Assembly (NCBI GenBank): GCA_035498405.1
Contig: DATKAE010000027.1
Coordinates: forward strand, 65,572 to 129,571
DNA from: DATBFU01 sp035498405
Lineage (GTDB): Bacteria; Acidobacteriota; Thermoanaerobaculia; UBA5066; Gp7-AA6
DNA: 64,000 nucleotides
Direction: 5' to 3'
Shown here: in pieces, positions 35,181-42,692 of the stretch
Layout of the letters: every line of letters starts with the position of its first letter
How positions within the stretch are numbered: position 1 is the stretch's first letter
Program-made: the position numbers and the translations under genes
Notes under the pieces: generated by a model
Seen by the model: only the letters and a program-made list of their open reading frames with translations
Database searches by the model: none
Told to the model about the DNA's origin: nothing

Positions 35181-35867
35181 ATGAGGGTTCTTGAGGCGAG
35201 CGAGGTGACGAAGGAGTTCCGCGAGGGGCGGGAGACCGTTCCGGTCTTGAAGGGAGTGTCGCTCGCGCTCGATCGCGGGGAGATCGTCGCGCTCGAAGGC
35301 CCCTCGGGGTCCGGCAAGACGACGTTTCTCTCGATCCTCGGCTGCATCTTGACGCCCACCTCGGGCCGCATCGTCGTGGACGGGGAGCACGTGGATCCGA
35401 GCCGCCCCGGCCGGCTCCCGGCGATCCGCCGGAAGTCGATCGGGTTCGTGTTCCAGCAGTTCAACCTCTTTCCCTCGCTGACGGCGCTCGAGAACGTCGA
35501 GTACGCGCTGAACGTCAAAGGGCTTCGCGATTCCGCCGCGCGAAAAGAAGCCGAGCGCGTCATCGAGGCGGTTGGACTCTCGGATCGCCGGCATTTCCTG
35601 CCGCGGGACCTCTCCGGAGGTCAGAAGCAGCGGGTCGCGGTGGCGCGGGCATTGGCCGGACAGGCGCCCATCCTGCTCGCCGACGAGCCAACCGCGAACC
35701 TCGACTCTCAGATCGGAGGACAGATTCTGGAGCTCTTCCGGGATCTGGCCAAGAAGGAGAACCGCGCGTTGCTCATCGTCACCCATGACCCGAAGGTGCG
35801 CACGATCGCCGACCGCGCGGTGCAGATTCGGGATGGACTCGTGTCGGAGGCTCGGCAGGCGGCCTAG
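35181..35867 (+). CDS. ABC exporter ATP-binding protein (MacB/LolD/DevA-like)
   Basis: The 228-residue ATPase has all motifs: Walker A GPSGSGKTT, Q-loop FVFQQFNLFPSLTALENV, signature LSGGQKQRVAVARAL, Walker B ILLADEPTANLDS and H-loop LIVTHDPKV. The FNLFPSLTALENV stretch is typical of the lipoprotein/macrolide-exporter clade that pairs with FtsX-like permeases. It is placed between permease and adaptor genes. The flanking intergenic regions carry complementary G/C-rich repeats. Confidence 0.93.
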   Translation: MRVLEASEVTKEFREGRETVPVLKGVSLALDRGEIVALEGPSGSGKTTFLSILGCILTPTSGRIVVDGEHVDPSRPGRLPAIRRKSIGFVFQQFNLFPSLTALENVEYALNVKGLRDSAARKEAERVIEAVGLSDRRHFLPRDLSGGQKQRVAVARALAGQAPILLADEPTANLDSQIGGQILELFRDLAKKENRALLIVTHDPKVRTIADRAVQIRDGLVSEARQAA

Positions 35868-35920
35868 GAGAGGTGTGAGGTTTGAGGTGTGAGGGGAGAA
35901 GCGAGACGTTGCTGGCGCCT

Positions 35921-35955
35921 CGCCCCTCGCCCCTCGCCCCTCGCCCCTCGCCCCT
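35921..35955 (+). repeat. Five perfect tandem copies of CGCCCCT (minus strand G-quadruplex motif)
   Basis: Five identical 7-base units stand between the ATPase gene and the adaptor gene, preceded by a shorter GCGCCT. On the minus strand they read as GGGG runs spaced by CGA, a regular quadruplex-forming pattern. The array ends 15 bases before the ATG at 35971, which follows AGGAGG. Confidence 0.8.
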
Positions 35956-35970
35956 AAGTCAGGAGGAATT

Positions 35971-36855
35971 ATGAAAGATCCAGTTCGGTGGAAGCGAGTC
36001 CTCTGGCCGGTGTTGGGACTCTCGCTGCTGGCGTTTGTCGTCCTGCAGGCGCGCGCCGCGACGGCACCCCGCCGGGCACCCGCGGCTGCGGCCGCTTCGC
36101 CGGCACCGGCTCGCCTCGCGGCCGAGGGGCGACTGGTGGCTTACCCGGGAGCCGAGGCGATCGTCGGTACCGACCTGGCCGGCACGGTTGTCTCTCTGCC
36201 GGTGCACGAGAAGGACACCGTTCGAAAGGGGCAGGTCTTAGCCGAGCTGCGCTCCGACGACTACCGAGCGGCGCTCGCCGAGGCGAAGGCTCGAGTCGTC
36301 GAGGCCGACGCGGACATCCGTCTGTTCGAGGCCGAGGTCGAGCGGGCGCAGGCCCTCTGGAAGAAAGAGGTCGGGACCAAGCAGCAGCTCGACCGGGCCG
36401 AGCGCGACCTCGAAGCGGGCCGCGCGCGACGCGAGACCGCTGCCGCGACGGCACGCCGACTCGAGGCGACCCTCGCCAAGACACGGATCCTCTCTCCGAT
36501 CGACGGCGTGGTGGTGGCGCGGCACGTCGAGCCCGGTGAGACGCTGGAGGCTGGCAAGCCCGTCGTGACCGTCGCCGACCTCGCGCGAACCCGCATCGAG
36601 GCGGAATTCGACGAGTTCGACGCCGGGCGCGTCAAGCTGGGCGCGAGGGCCCGCGTTTCCGCCGAGGGCTTCGACGACCGGTCGTGGCCCGGCATCGTCG
36701 AGGAGATCCCGGATGCCGTGACCGGCCGGCGGCTGAAGCCGCAGGATCCGGGCAAGCCCGAAGACACCCGCGTCTTGCTCGTGAAGATCGCGCTCCAGGA
36801 ACCCACGCCGCTCAAGCTCGGCCAGCGCGTCGAGGTCGCCGTCGACCCGAAATGA
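35971..36855 (+). CDS. HlyD-family adaptor (DevB-like) of the ABC exporter
   Basis: The 294-residue adaptor has an N-terminal membrane anchor (VLWPVLGLSLLAFVVLQA). It has a first lipoyl half (GTDLAGTVVSLPVHEKDTV), a helical hairpin rich in Glu/Ala/Arg (about 90-160), a second lipoyl half (LSPIDGVVVARHVEPGE) and a beta-barrel (LKLGQRVEVAV). It would bridge the FtsX-like permease to an outer-membrane channel. A strong AGGAGG at 35962-35967 precedes the ATG. The tandem repeat upstream may influence its expression. Confidence 0.9.
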   Translation: MKDPVRWKRVLWPVLGLSLLAFVVLQARAATAPRRAPAAAAASPAPARLAAEGRLVAYPGAEAIVGTDLAGTVVSLPVHEKDTVRKGQVLAELRSDDYRAALAEAKARVVEADADIRLFEAEVERAQALWKKEVGTKQQLDRAERDLEAGRARRETAAATARRLEATLAKTRILSPIDGVVVARHVEPGETLEAGKPVVTVADLARTRIEAEFDEFDAGRVKLGARARVSAEGFDDRSWPGIVEEIPDAVTGRRLKPQDPGKPEDTRVLLVKIALQEPTPLKLGQRVEVAVDPK

Positions 36856-36882
36856 CGGCGGCTTGATGACCTGGGCCTGTTG

Positions 36883-36905
36883 GTCCGCCGTTCGATAAGG
36901 CGGAC
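36883..36905 (+). terminator. Stem-loop after the exporter operon
   Basis: GTCCGCC, a 9-base loop and GGCGGAC form a 7-bp stem 28 bases after the adaptor stop. A smaller CCCC/GGGG hairpin follows. There is no clear T-run, so termination efficiency is uncertain. Confidence 0.35.
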
Positions 36906-36955
36906 TCCATCCCCCGAGACGGGGCCTCGAGCGCCGAGCTAAGATCGCGCGGCCC

Positions 36956-38338
36956 TTGAAGAGCCCGAGCGCCCGAGCCCCCTACCTCGCTCTGCGGCAC
37001 CGCGACTACCGGCGGCTGCTCATCTCGCAGTTCTTCTCGATGATCGGCTCGCAGATGCAGGTCGTCGCGATCAACTGGCACGTGTATCTCCTGACCCGCT
37101 CGCCGCTCGCGCTCGGCTTCGTGGGGCTGACACGCGTCCTGCCGATCATCATCTTCTCGCTCTGGGCGGGTGTCGTGGCCGATCGGCGCGACCGGCGGCG
37201 CGTCATGCTCGCGGCGCAGCTCGGCATGACCGGCGTCGCCCTGTTGCTCGCGGCTTTCACCCATGCCCGCCGCGAGACCGTCTGGCTGCTCTACGGGCTG
37301 AACATGCTCTCCGCCTCGGCCGGCGCCTTCGACGGACCGGCACGGCAGGCGCTCATCCCGCGGCTCGTGCCGACTCACGACCTGCCGGGCGCCCTCTCGC
37401 TCAACCTCTCGGTCTTTCAGGCGGCATTCATCGGCGGACCGGCGCTGGCGGGCCTGATCATTGCGGGACAGGCCGGTCCGCTCCGCGCGGCGCACGGCCG
37501 CCTGCCGGCACCGGGAGCGCCCATCGACACGTCCAGCCTCGCCGTCATCTATCTCTTGAACGCGATCTCGTTTCTCGCCGTGATCTTCGCCCTCGTCACG
37601 ATGCACACGTCGGGTGCGCCCGAGAAGGGCTCCGACGTCGAGCACCCGTTCGAGGCTCTGAAGTCCGGGCTCCGGTTCGTCTTCTCGACGCCCTTGATGG
37701 TCTGGACGATGGGGCTCGATTTCCTCGCCACCTTCTTTTCGGGCTCGATGTCGCTGCTCCCGATCTTCGCGGACCAGGTGTTGAAAGTCGGTGCCCGCGG
37801 ATACGGCGTGCTGGCCGCGGCGCCCGCCACGGGAGCGCTCATCGGATCGCTCTGGGTCTCCATCCGCCCGCTGCCCTCGGGGCAGGGCCGCATCTTCCTG
37901 ACCGCCGTTGCGGCCTACGGGGCGTCGACGATCGTGTTCGGTTTCTCGCGCAGCTTCTTCCTGACGCTTCTGGCGCTTGCGGCAATAGGCTTTTCCGATG
38001 CGATCTCGACGGTGATCCGACAGACGGTGCGGCAGTTGCTCACGCCGGATCCCCTGCGCGGGCGCATGACCTCGGTCAACATGATCTTCTTCCTCGGAGG
38101 CCCGCAGCTGGGCGAGCTCGAGGCGGGGCTCGTCGCCTCGCTCTTCGCCTCGGCCGCCGTTGGCGTGACGTTCTCGGTAGTTTCGGGAGGCGTTCTGACC
38201 GTGCTGCTGACGGGGGCCATCGCGGCCTGGGCTCCCGTGATCCGGCGTTACGACTTTCGCCAGCACGCCCAGTTGGTGCCGCCTTTCCCCGTCAAAGAGC
38301 CCACGCCGGGCCGGGCGGGGACACCCATCGGTCCCTGA
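36956..38338 (+). CDS. MFS transporter (EntS/transmembrane secretion effector-like)
   Basis: The 460-residue protein starts at TTG 36956 with about 12 hydrophobic segments. Motifs are LRHRDYRRLLISQFFSMIGS, the loop 2-3 signature GVVADRRDRRRVMLAAQ and LTPDPLRGRMTSVNMIFFLG. The DRRDRRR loop and the absence of sugar-porter motifs place it with EntS-like exporters of siderophores or drugs. A TonB-dependent receptor follows two genes later, which might suggest a metal-chelate link, but that is weak. It shares one base with the next start (TGATG). Confidence 0.8.
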   Translation: MKSPSARAPYLALRHRDYRRLLISQFFSMIGSQMQVVAINWHVYLLTRSPLALGFVGLTRVLPIIIFSLWAGVVADRRDRRRVMLAAQLGMTGVALLLAAFTHARRETVWLLYGLNMLSASAGAFDGPARQALIPRLVPTHDLPGALSLNLSVFQAAFIGGPALAGLIIAGQAGPLRAAHGRLPAPGAPIDTSSLAVIYLLNAISFLAVIFALVTMHTSGAPEKGSDVEHPFEALKSGLRFVFSTPLMVWTMGLDFLATFFSGSMSLLPIFADQVLKVGARGYGVLAAAPATGALIGSLWVSIRPLPSGQGRIFLTAVAAYGASTIVFGFSRSFFLTLLALAAIGFSDAISTVIRQTVRQLLTPDPLRGRMTSVNMIFFLGGPQLGELEAGLVASLFASAAVGVTFSVVSGGVLTVLLTGAIAAWAPVIRRYDFRQHAQLVPPFPVKEPTPGRAGTPIGP

Positions 38339-39108
38339 TGTCCGCCCCGCCCTTCGAGGACGGTCTCGTCCTGGAAGCCTTGACTGTCGAGGATCGGCGG
38401 TTGACCGCGTGCGAAGACCTGTCGCTGCGAGTACCGGCCGGGGTCATTTACGGCTTGCTCGCACGGAGCGGTGCGGGCGTGTCTTCCCTGTTCGCGGCCG
38501 TGGCCGGCGAGCGCAAGCCCGCAAGCGGACGTGTCCTGGTTTGCGGCACGGACGCCTGGAGGCAGCGTCGCGCCGCGCGCAAGCTGGTCGCGCGCGCCGC
38601 CCCGGACAGCCGATCCCGGATCACGCCGGTCGATCTCGTGGAGGCCGCTCTGACCCGCTCGCCTCGGGTGCTGCTTCTGAACGGAATCGACTTGGGTGGG
38701 GAGGCCTCCGCGGGCCCAACAATTCGCGGGAAGCTCCGTGAGGCCGCCGCGCGAGGAGCCGCGGTTCTGCTGGCCACGAGCCATGCCGCCGATGCCGAGG
38801 GTCTCGCCGACCGGATCGGCATCCTGCGTTCGGGCAAACTCGCGCTCGAGGACGATGCCGCCGCGCTCGCCCGACGCTTTCGCAAGATTCGCTATCGGAA
38901 TGAGGTCACGAACACGCGGACGGAGTACGGCACCGAGCTCGATCTCTTCGAGGCGGTTCGCGTCCGCGTGAGGGGATGGGGTGTCGAGGCCGTAGTGTCC
39001 AACTTCTCGGACGACCTCTTCGACCGACTGCGGGCAAGCGACGGCATCATGGACGCCGAGGCCAGTGTCATGACGCTCTCAGAGATTTTCGACGCGGTGG
39101 CGCCGTAA
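38338..39108 (+). CDS. Degenerate ABC-type ATPase-like protein (probably non-hydrolytic)
   Basis: The 256-residue protein keeps the ABC ATPase shape: LVLEALTVEDRRLTACEDLS for the A-loop part, LLARSGAGVSSLFAAVAGER at the Walker A position, VLLLNGIDLGG at Walker B and LLATSHAADAEGLADRIGIL at the H-loop. The Walker A Lys is replaced by Val and its first Gly by Ala. The Walker B acidic pair is gone and no LSGGQ segment exists. It should not hydrolyse ATP. It is coupled to the MFS gene by a one-base overlap. It may be a regulatory pseudo-ATPase or an early pseudogene with an intact frame. Confidence 0.7.
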   Translation: MSAPPFEDGLVLEALTVEDRRLTACEDLSLRVPAGVIYGLLARSGAGVSSLFAAVAGERKPASGRVLVCGTDAWRQRRAARKLVARAAPDSRSRITPVDLVEAALTRSPRVLLLNGIDLGGEASAGPTIRGKLREAAARGAAVLLATSHAADAEGLADRIGILRSGKLALEDDAAALARRFRKIRYRNEVTNTRTEYGTELDLFEAVRVRVRGWGVEAVVSNFSDDLFDRLRASDGIMDAEASVMTLSEIFDAVAP

Positions 39109-39136
39109 CGGCGACCCAAACCTCTCTCGCCGAGCG

Positions 39137-39256
39137 ATGTCTTCCAACTACAACTTTCGCCCGCGCGCCGCGGAGGTCCTGGTCGAGGACGCGGACGCGT
39201 TTCTCATCCGGCGTCGCGAGACTTTCGAAGACCTCACACGACTGGAACGTGGATAG
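39137..39256 (+). CDS. Possible small protein (39 aa)
   Basis: ATG 39137 opens a 39-residue frame, MSSNYNFRPRAAEVLVEDAD followed by AFLIRRRETFEDLTRLERG. It is hydrophilic with GC-rich third positions like the neighbours. It fills part of the gap between the ABC-like gene and the TonB receptor. No ribosome site is evident, and its stop is part of the TAGAAT hexamer that may be the receptor promoter. Real or chance cannot be decided here. Confidence 0.3.
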   Translation: MSSNYNFRPRAAEVLVEDADAFLIRRRETFEDLTRLERG

Positions 39257-39259
39257 AAT
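39254..39259 (+). promoter_or_regulatory. Putative -10 element TAGAAT for the TonB receptor
   Basis: TAGAAT followed by C lies 55 bases before the receptor ATG, the same distance as in front of the DJ-1 gene. No -35 consensus is seen at the proper spacing. Confidence 0.35.
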
Positions 39260-39314
39260 CGCCCGACGCTCGGGCCCCGGGAAGGATCGGGCCCCTGGGA
39301 AGGGAGAAGAGGGT

Positions 39315-42113
39315 ATGCGGCTCCGCTTCGGGTTACTCGTCTGTCTCTTGCCGCTCGCCACGGCATCGCTCGCTCTCGCGCAGACGACGGGCTCGGTGAC
39401 CGGCGTCGCCCGCGACACCAACGGCGCGCCCATGCCCGGCGTTCTCGTCACGATCTCGGGGCCTCAGATGCCGCTGGGCCGCTCGATGACGACGCGCTCG
39501 GATGGCGTCTTCCAGTTCCTGAATCTGGTTCCCGGCACGTATCGGCTGAAGGCCGACCTGAAAGGCCTCGGGAGCTTCCAGCAGGAAGTGGTGGTCGCGA
39601 TCCTGAAGGACACGGAGGTCTACCCCGTTCTGCGCCCGATGGCGATCGCGGCCGTCACGGTGACGGCGGCGGTCCCGCTGGTCGACACGAAGGCGACCGA
39701 CATCTCGACCGTCACGCCGCGCAGCACCCTCGAAAAGCTGCCACTCGTGCGGACGTTCAGCGGGACCTTCCAGCTCGCGCCCGGGATCGCGGAGTCCGGT
39801 GTGGCCATCTCGAACACGAACGTCGGCGTCAACGCCGGCGGCGGCCGCCAGGACAACACGTATCTCTATGACGGAGTCAACGTCACGAACCCGTTCTTCG
39901 GAGACCTCTACCAGGACTTCGCCGAGCTCGACATCCAGGAGGTCAACATCACGCGCGGCGGGGCGACACCGGAGCTCGGCCGCACCGGCGGCTTCATCGT
40001 CAACGGCGTGACCAAGTCGGGCACGAACACCCTAAAGGGCGACGTGCGGCTCGAATACCAGCCGGCGGCCTTCGAGGCCGACAGCAAGGACCCGAATCTG
40101 CAGACCAAGCTCCAGCGTTTTCGCCCCGGTGTCGGGGCGGGTGGCCCCCTGATCAGGGATCACCTCTTCGCCTACGGCTCTCTGAATTTCTACCGAGTCA
40201 CCGAAACCGATCGCGTCAATGCGCTCGGCCCGGTCCCGGATTCGAAGCTCGACATCAATGAGTACTTCATCAAGCTCTCGGGCCAGCCCAACGCCTCGCA
40301 ATTGATCGACGCCTCGTTCCGGTATCGCGGCATCGACCAGACGTACGCCGATATCGGCTCGACCGACGCGGGCTCCACGGGCGACAACCCAAAGGAGATC
40401 GACCGGGTCGGCGTCTTCTCCTGGTTCTGGACCGTCAACCCCGTCTGGAACCTCGAGTTCAAGTACAACTACGACGACTATCCGAGCGGCGCCACACCGG
40501 TTACGCCGCTGCCCTACCAGCCGCCCTTCAACGCCGCCGACCCGGCCAGCGTCGGCAACTTCTGCGACCGCAACGACATCTGCACGGGAGGGACCTCGCT
40601 TTTCTCCAACGACGACAACTTCCAGCGTCAGGAATTCAAGCTCGGGACGACCTATCTGACCCAGGGCCTGGGCGCCTCTCATCAGATCAAGGTCGGTGCG
40701 ACCTACAGCGCCAACAAGGAAAACCTGAAGCGCATCGCCAACGGGTGGGGCGCCATCACGTTCACGACGTCGGCCTCCAACTGCGGGACCGACTCGAACG
40801 GCGACGCTCTGACGTGCTACCGCGCCCGCTACTCACCCGCGCAGCCGGCCCAGATCTCCCGCGGCCAGACGATCGGCGTGTACGTTCAGGACCAGGCGAC
40901 CTGGAACCGCCTCACCCTGAACATCGGCGTTCTTCTCAATCAGGACACCTACATCCCGAACGACAACGGCAAGTTCACGTTCGTCCAGGGCGACTTCACC
41001 GTCCCCAACTCCGATCTGTACCCTTGCGGCAGCGCGCAGGCGAGTCCGCTCGCTTGCACCTATCAGGACACGTTGACCATTCCCTTCTCCAAGCAGATCC
41101 AGCCCCGCGTCGGCATCGCGTACGAGACGGATCCGACGGTTCACGACAAGGCGTACGTCAACTACGCGCGCTACGACAACATGGACAATCAATCCCTCGC
41201 GCGTGCGGCGGCCCCGATCCGTCTCTACCGGACCGACGCGTTCTTCGATCTGACGACCGGCCAGCTCTTGAACCAGGTCACCCGCACGAACCAGACGGGC
41301 AAAATCGTCCTTCCCAACATCGACCCGACCTTCACCGACGAGTTCAGCCTGGGCTACGCCCGCCCGCTCGGACACGGCTGGTCCGCGGAGATCTGGGGCA
41401 ACTTCCGCTACACCAAGAACGTCATCGAGGATTTCCCCGCCACGGGCCGCCAGGACGATCCGAGCAACTTTCGCTACGGAAACATCCCCGGCTGGCGAAA
41501 GTACCGCGCGGTCACGCTGGAGGTCCGGAAGGCCTACGGCTCCAACTGGACCATGGATGTCTCGTACACCCTGTCGCGCCTGGTGGGCAACTGGGACCTC
41601 GACTACGCCACTCAGCTTTTCTATTCCTCCTCCTACATCGAGGACGGCCCGGGAATCTACGTCGAGGACCCGAATCGAACCGGGGTCCTCACCGGGAATC
41701 GCACGCACGTCGCCAAGGTCTTCGCGAGCTACACCTTTCCTTTCCGCCTGAACCTGGGCGGGTACCTCCGGATCCAGACCGGCGCCCCCTGGCAGGCGCA
41801 GGAATTCGATCCCATCTATGGCACCGACTACCAGTACGCCGAGAAGGCAGGCAGCCGGACGCTGCCGACGTGGACGAACCTCGACCTGCTCGCGTCTTAC
41901 GACTTCCCGATCGGCCAGACGACCCTTCGAATCGAAGGCCGATTGCTAAACGTCTTCAACTCGCAACCCGTCCTGAACGTCAACCGGGATCTGTACTTGA
42001 ACGACGACAACACGGGCCCCAACCCCAACTTCGGCCAGCCGTTCAGCGACTCGAGCTTCGCCGCCTACGCGCCGCCCCGAAGATTCGTGCTGTCGGCCAT
42101 CTTCAACTTCTAG
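39315..42113 (+). CDS. TonB-dependent receptor with N-terminal carboxypeptidase-regulatory-like domain
   Basis: The 932-residue protein starts at ATG 39315 behind GGGAGAAGAGGG, with a signal peptide (LLVCLLPLATASLALAQ). The first domain is a carboxypeptidase-regulatory-like fold: GSVTGVARDTNGAPMPGVLV to FQFLNLVPGTYRLKADL. The plug follows with YLYDGVNVTNPFFGDLYQDF and TGGFIVNGVTKSGTNTLKGD. The barrel ends in FAAYAPPRRFVLSAIFNF with a C-terminal Phe. This architecture is typical of Acidobacteriota OmpA-like receptors importing oligosaccharides or other large nutrients. No SusD partner or TonB is nearby, and the ligand is unknown. Confidence 0.92.
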   Translation: MRLRFGLLVCLLPLATASLALAQTTGSVTGVARDTNGAPMPGVLVTISGPQMPLGRSMTTRSDGVFQFLNLVPGTYRLKADLKGLGSFQQEVVVAILKDTEVYPVLRPMAIAAVTVTAAVPLVDTKATDISTVTPRSTLEKLPLVRTFSGTFQLAPGIAESGVAISNTNVGVNAGGGRQDNTYLYDGVNVTNPFFGDLYQDFAELDIQEVNITRGGATPELGRTGGFIVNGVTKSGTNTLKGDVRLEYQPAAFEADSKDPNLQTKLQRFRPGVGAGGPLIRDHLFAYGSLNFYRVTETDRVNALGPVPDSKLDINEYFIKLSGQPNASQLIDASFRYRGIDQTYADIGSTDAGSTGDNPKEIDRVGVFSWFWTVNPVWNLEFKYNYDDYPSGATPVTPLPYQPPFNAADPASVGNFCDRNDICTGGTSLFSNDDNFQRQEFKLGTTYLTQGLGASHQIKVGATYSANKENLKRIANGWGAITFTTSASNCGTDSNGDALTCYRARYSPAQPAQISRGQTIGVYVQDQATWNRLTLNIGVLLNQDTYIPNDNGKFTFVQGDFTVPNSDLYPCGSAQASPLACTYQDTLTIPFSKQIQPRVGIAYETDPTVHDKAYVNYARYDNMDNQSLARAAAPIRLYRTDAFFDLTTGQLLNQVTRTNQTGKIVLPNIDPTFTDEFSLGYARPLGHGWSAEIWGNFRYTKNVIEDFPATGRQDDPSNFRYGNIPGWRKYRAVTLEVRKAYGSNWTMDVSYTLSRLVGNWDLDYATQLFYSSSYIEDGPGIYVEDPNRTGVLTGNRTHVAKVFASYTFPFRLNLGGYLRIQTGAPWQAQEFDPIYGTDYQYAEKAGSRTLPTWTNLDLLASYDFPIGQTTLRIEGRLLNVFNSQPVLNVNRDLYLNDDNTGPNPNFGQPFSDSSFAAYAPPRRFVLSAIFNF

Positions 42114-42134
42114 GCCGGGCGAGGCGCTTCGGAC

Positions 42135-42170
42135 GGCCGGGAGCCCTCGAGCTCCCGGCCTTATCATTTG
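42135..42170 (+). terminator. Rho-independent-like terminator of the TonB receptor gene
   Basis: GGCCGGGAGC and GCTCCCGGCC form a perfect 10-bp stem with a 6-base loop, followed by TTATCATTTG. It stands 21 bases after the receptor stop. The tail is only moderately T-rich, and it also contains TATCAT that could be a -10 for the next gene. Confidence 0.7.
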
Positions 42171-42173
42171 CGC

Positions 42174-42683
42174 ATGAGAAAGCCCATGGGGCTCGTCCCG
42201 CTCGCCGCGCTCCTGATTCTCCACCTGCCTGCCGAGGCCGCTTCGCCGCCGCCCGTGCTCAAGATCCCGGCCTCGCCGGACCGGCCGATCGCGTCCGAGT
42301 CTCTGCTCGGGGCCGACCGCAGCGACGTACGCCAAGAGGACGCCCAGGGCGATGTGACGGTCTACCACGGCCTGCCGCTGCTCTCGGTTCTCGAGAAGAG
42401 CGGTGTCGACACCAAGACGATGCCGGGGCAGCGCAAGCTCGCCACCGCCGTCGTCGTCGTCACCGCGCGCGACGGCTACACCGTGGTCTTCTCGGCCGGA
42501 GAGCTCCTGATGCACCGCGCCGACCCGAGAGTGTTTCTGGTTGCCGAGACGGCGGCCGGGCCGCTGCCGGAGAACGAAGGTCCCGTCCGGCTGATCGTCT
42601 ACGGCGACCGCTCGCGCTCCTCCTACGCTCTCGCCCGGATCGAGCTCAAGTACCTCGCGGAGAACACGCCGGCCAAGCGCTGA
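42174..42683 (+). CDS. Small exported molybdopterin-binding-domain-like protein
   Basis: The 169-residue protein has a signal peptide (MGLVPLAALLILHLPAEA). The mature part resembles the small C-terminal piece of the oxidoreductase molybdopterin-binding (YedY/SUOX) fold: VTVYHGLPLLSVLEKSGVD, VVTARDGYTVVFSAGELLM and EGPVRLIVYGDRSRSSYALA. It lacks the Cys that binds the molybdenum cofactor in sulfite oxidase-like enzymes. It is probably a stand-alone binding or structural domain. ATG 42174 is chosen over the TTG six bases upstream. It converges on the phosphodiesterase gene. Confidence 0.6.
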   Translation: MRKPMGLVPLAALLILHLPAEAASPPPVLKIPASPDRPIASESLLGADRSDVRQEDAQGDVTVYHGLPLLSVLEKSGVDTKTMPGQRKLATAVVVVTARDGYTVVFSAGELLMHRADPRVFLVAETAAGPLPENEGPVRLIVYGDRSRSSYALARIELKYLAENTPAKR

Positions 42684-42692
42684 GCGTCGCCT

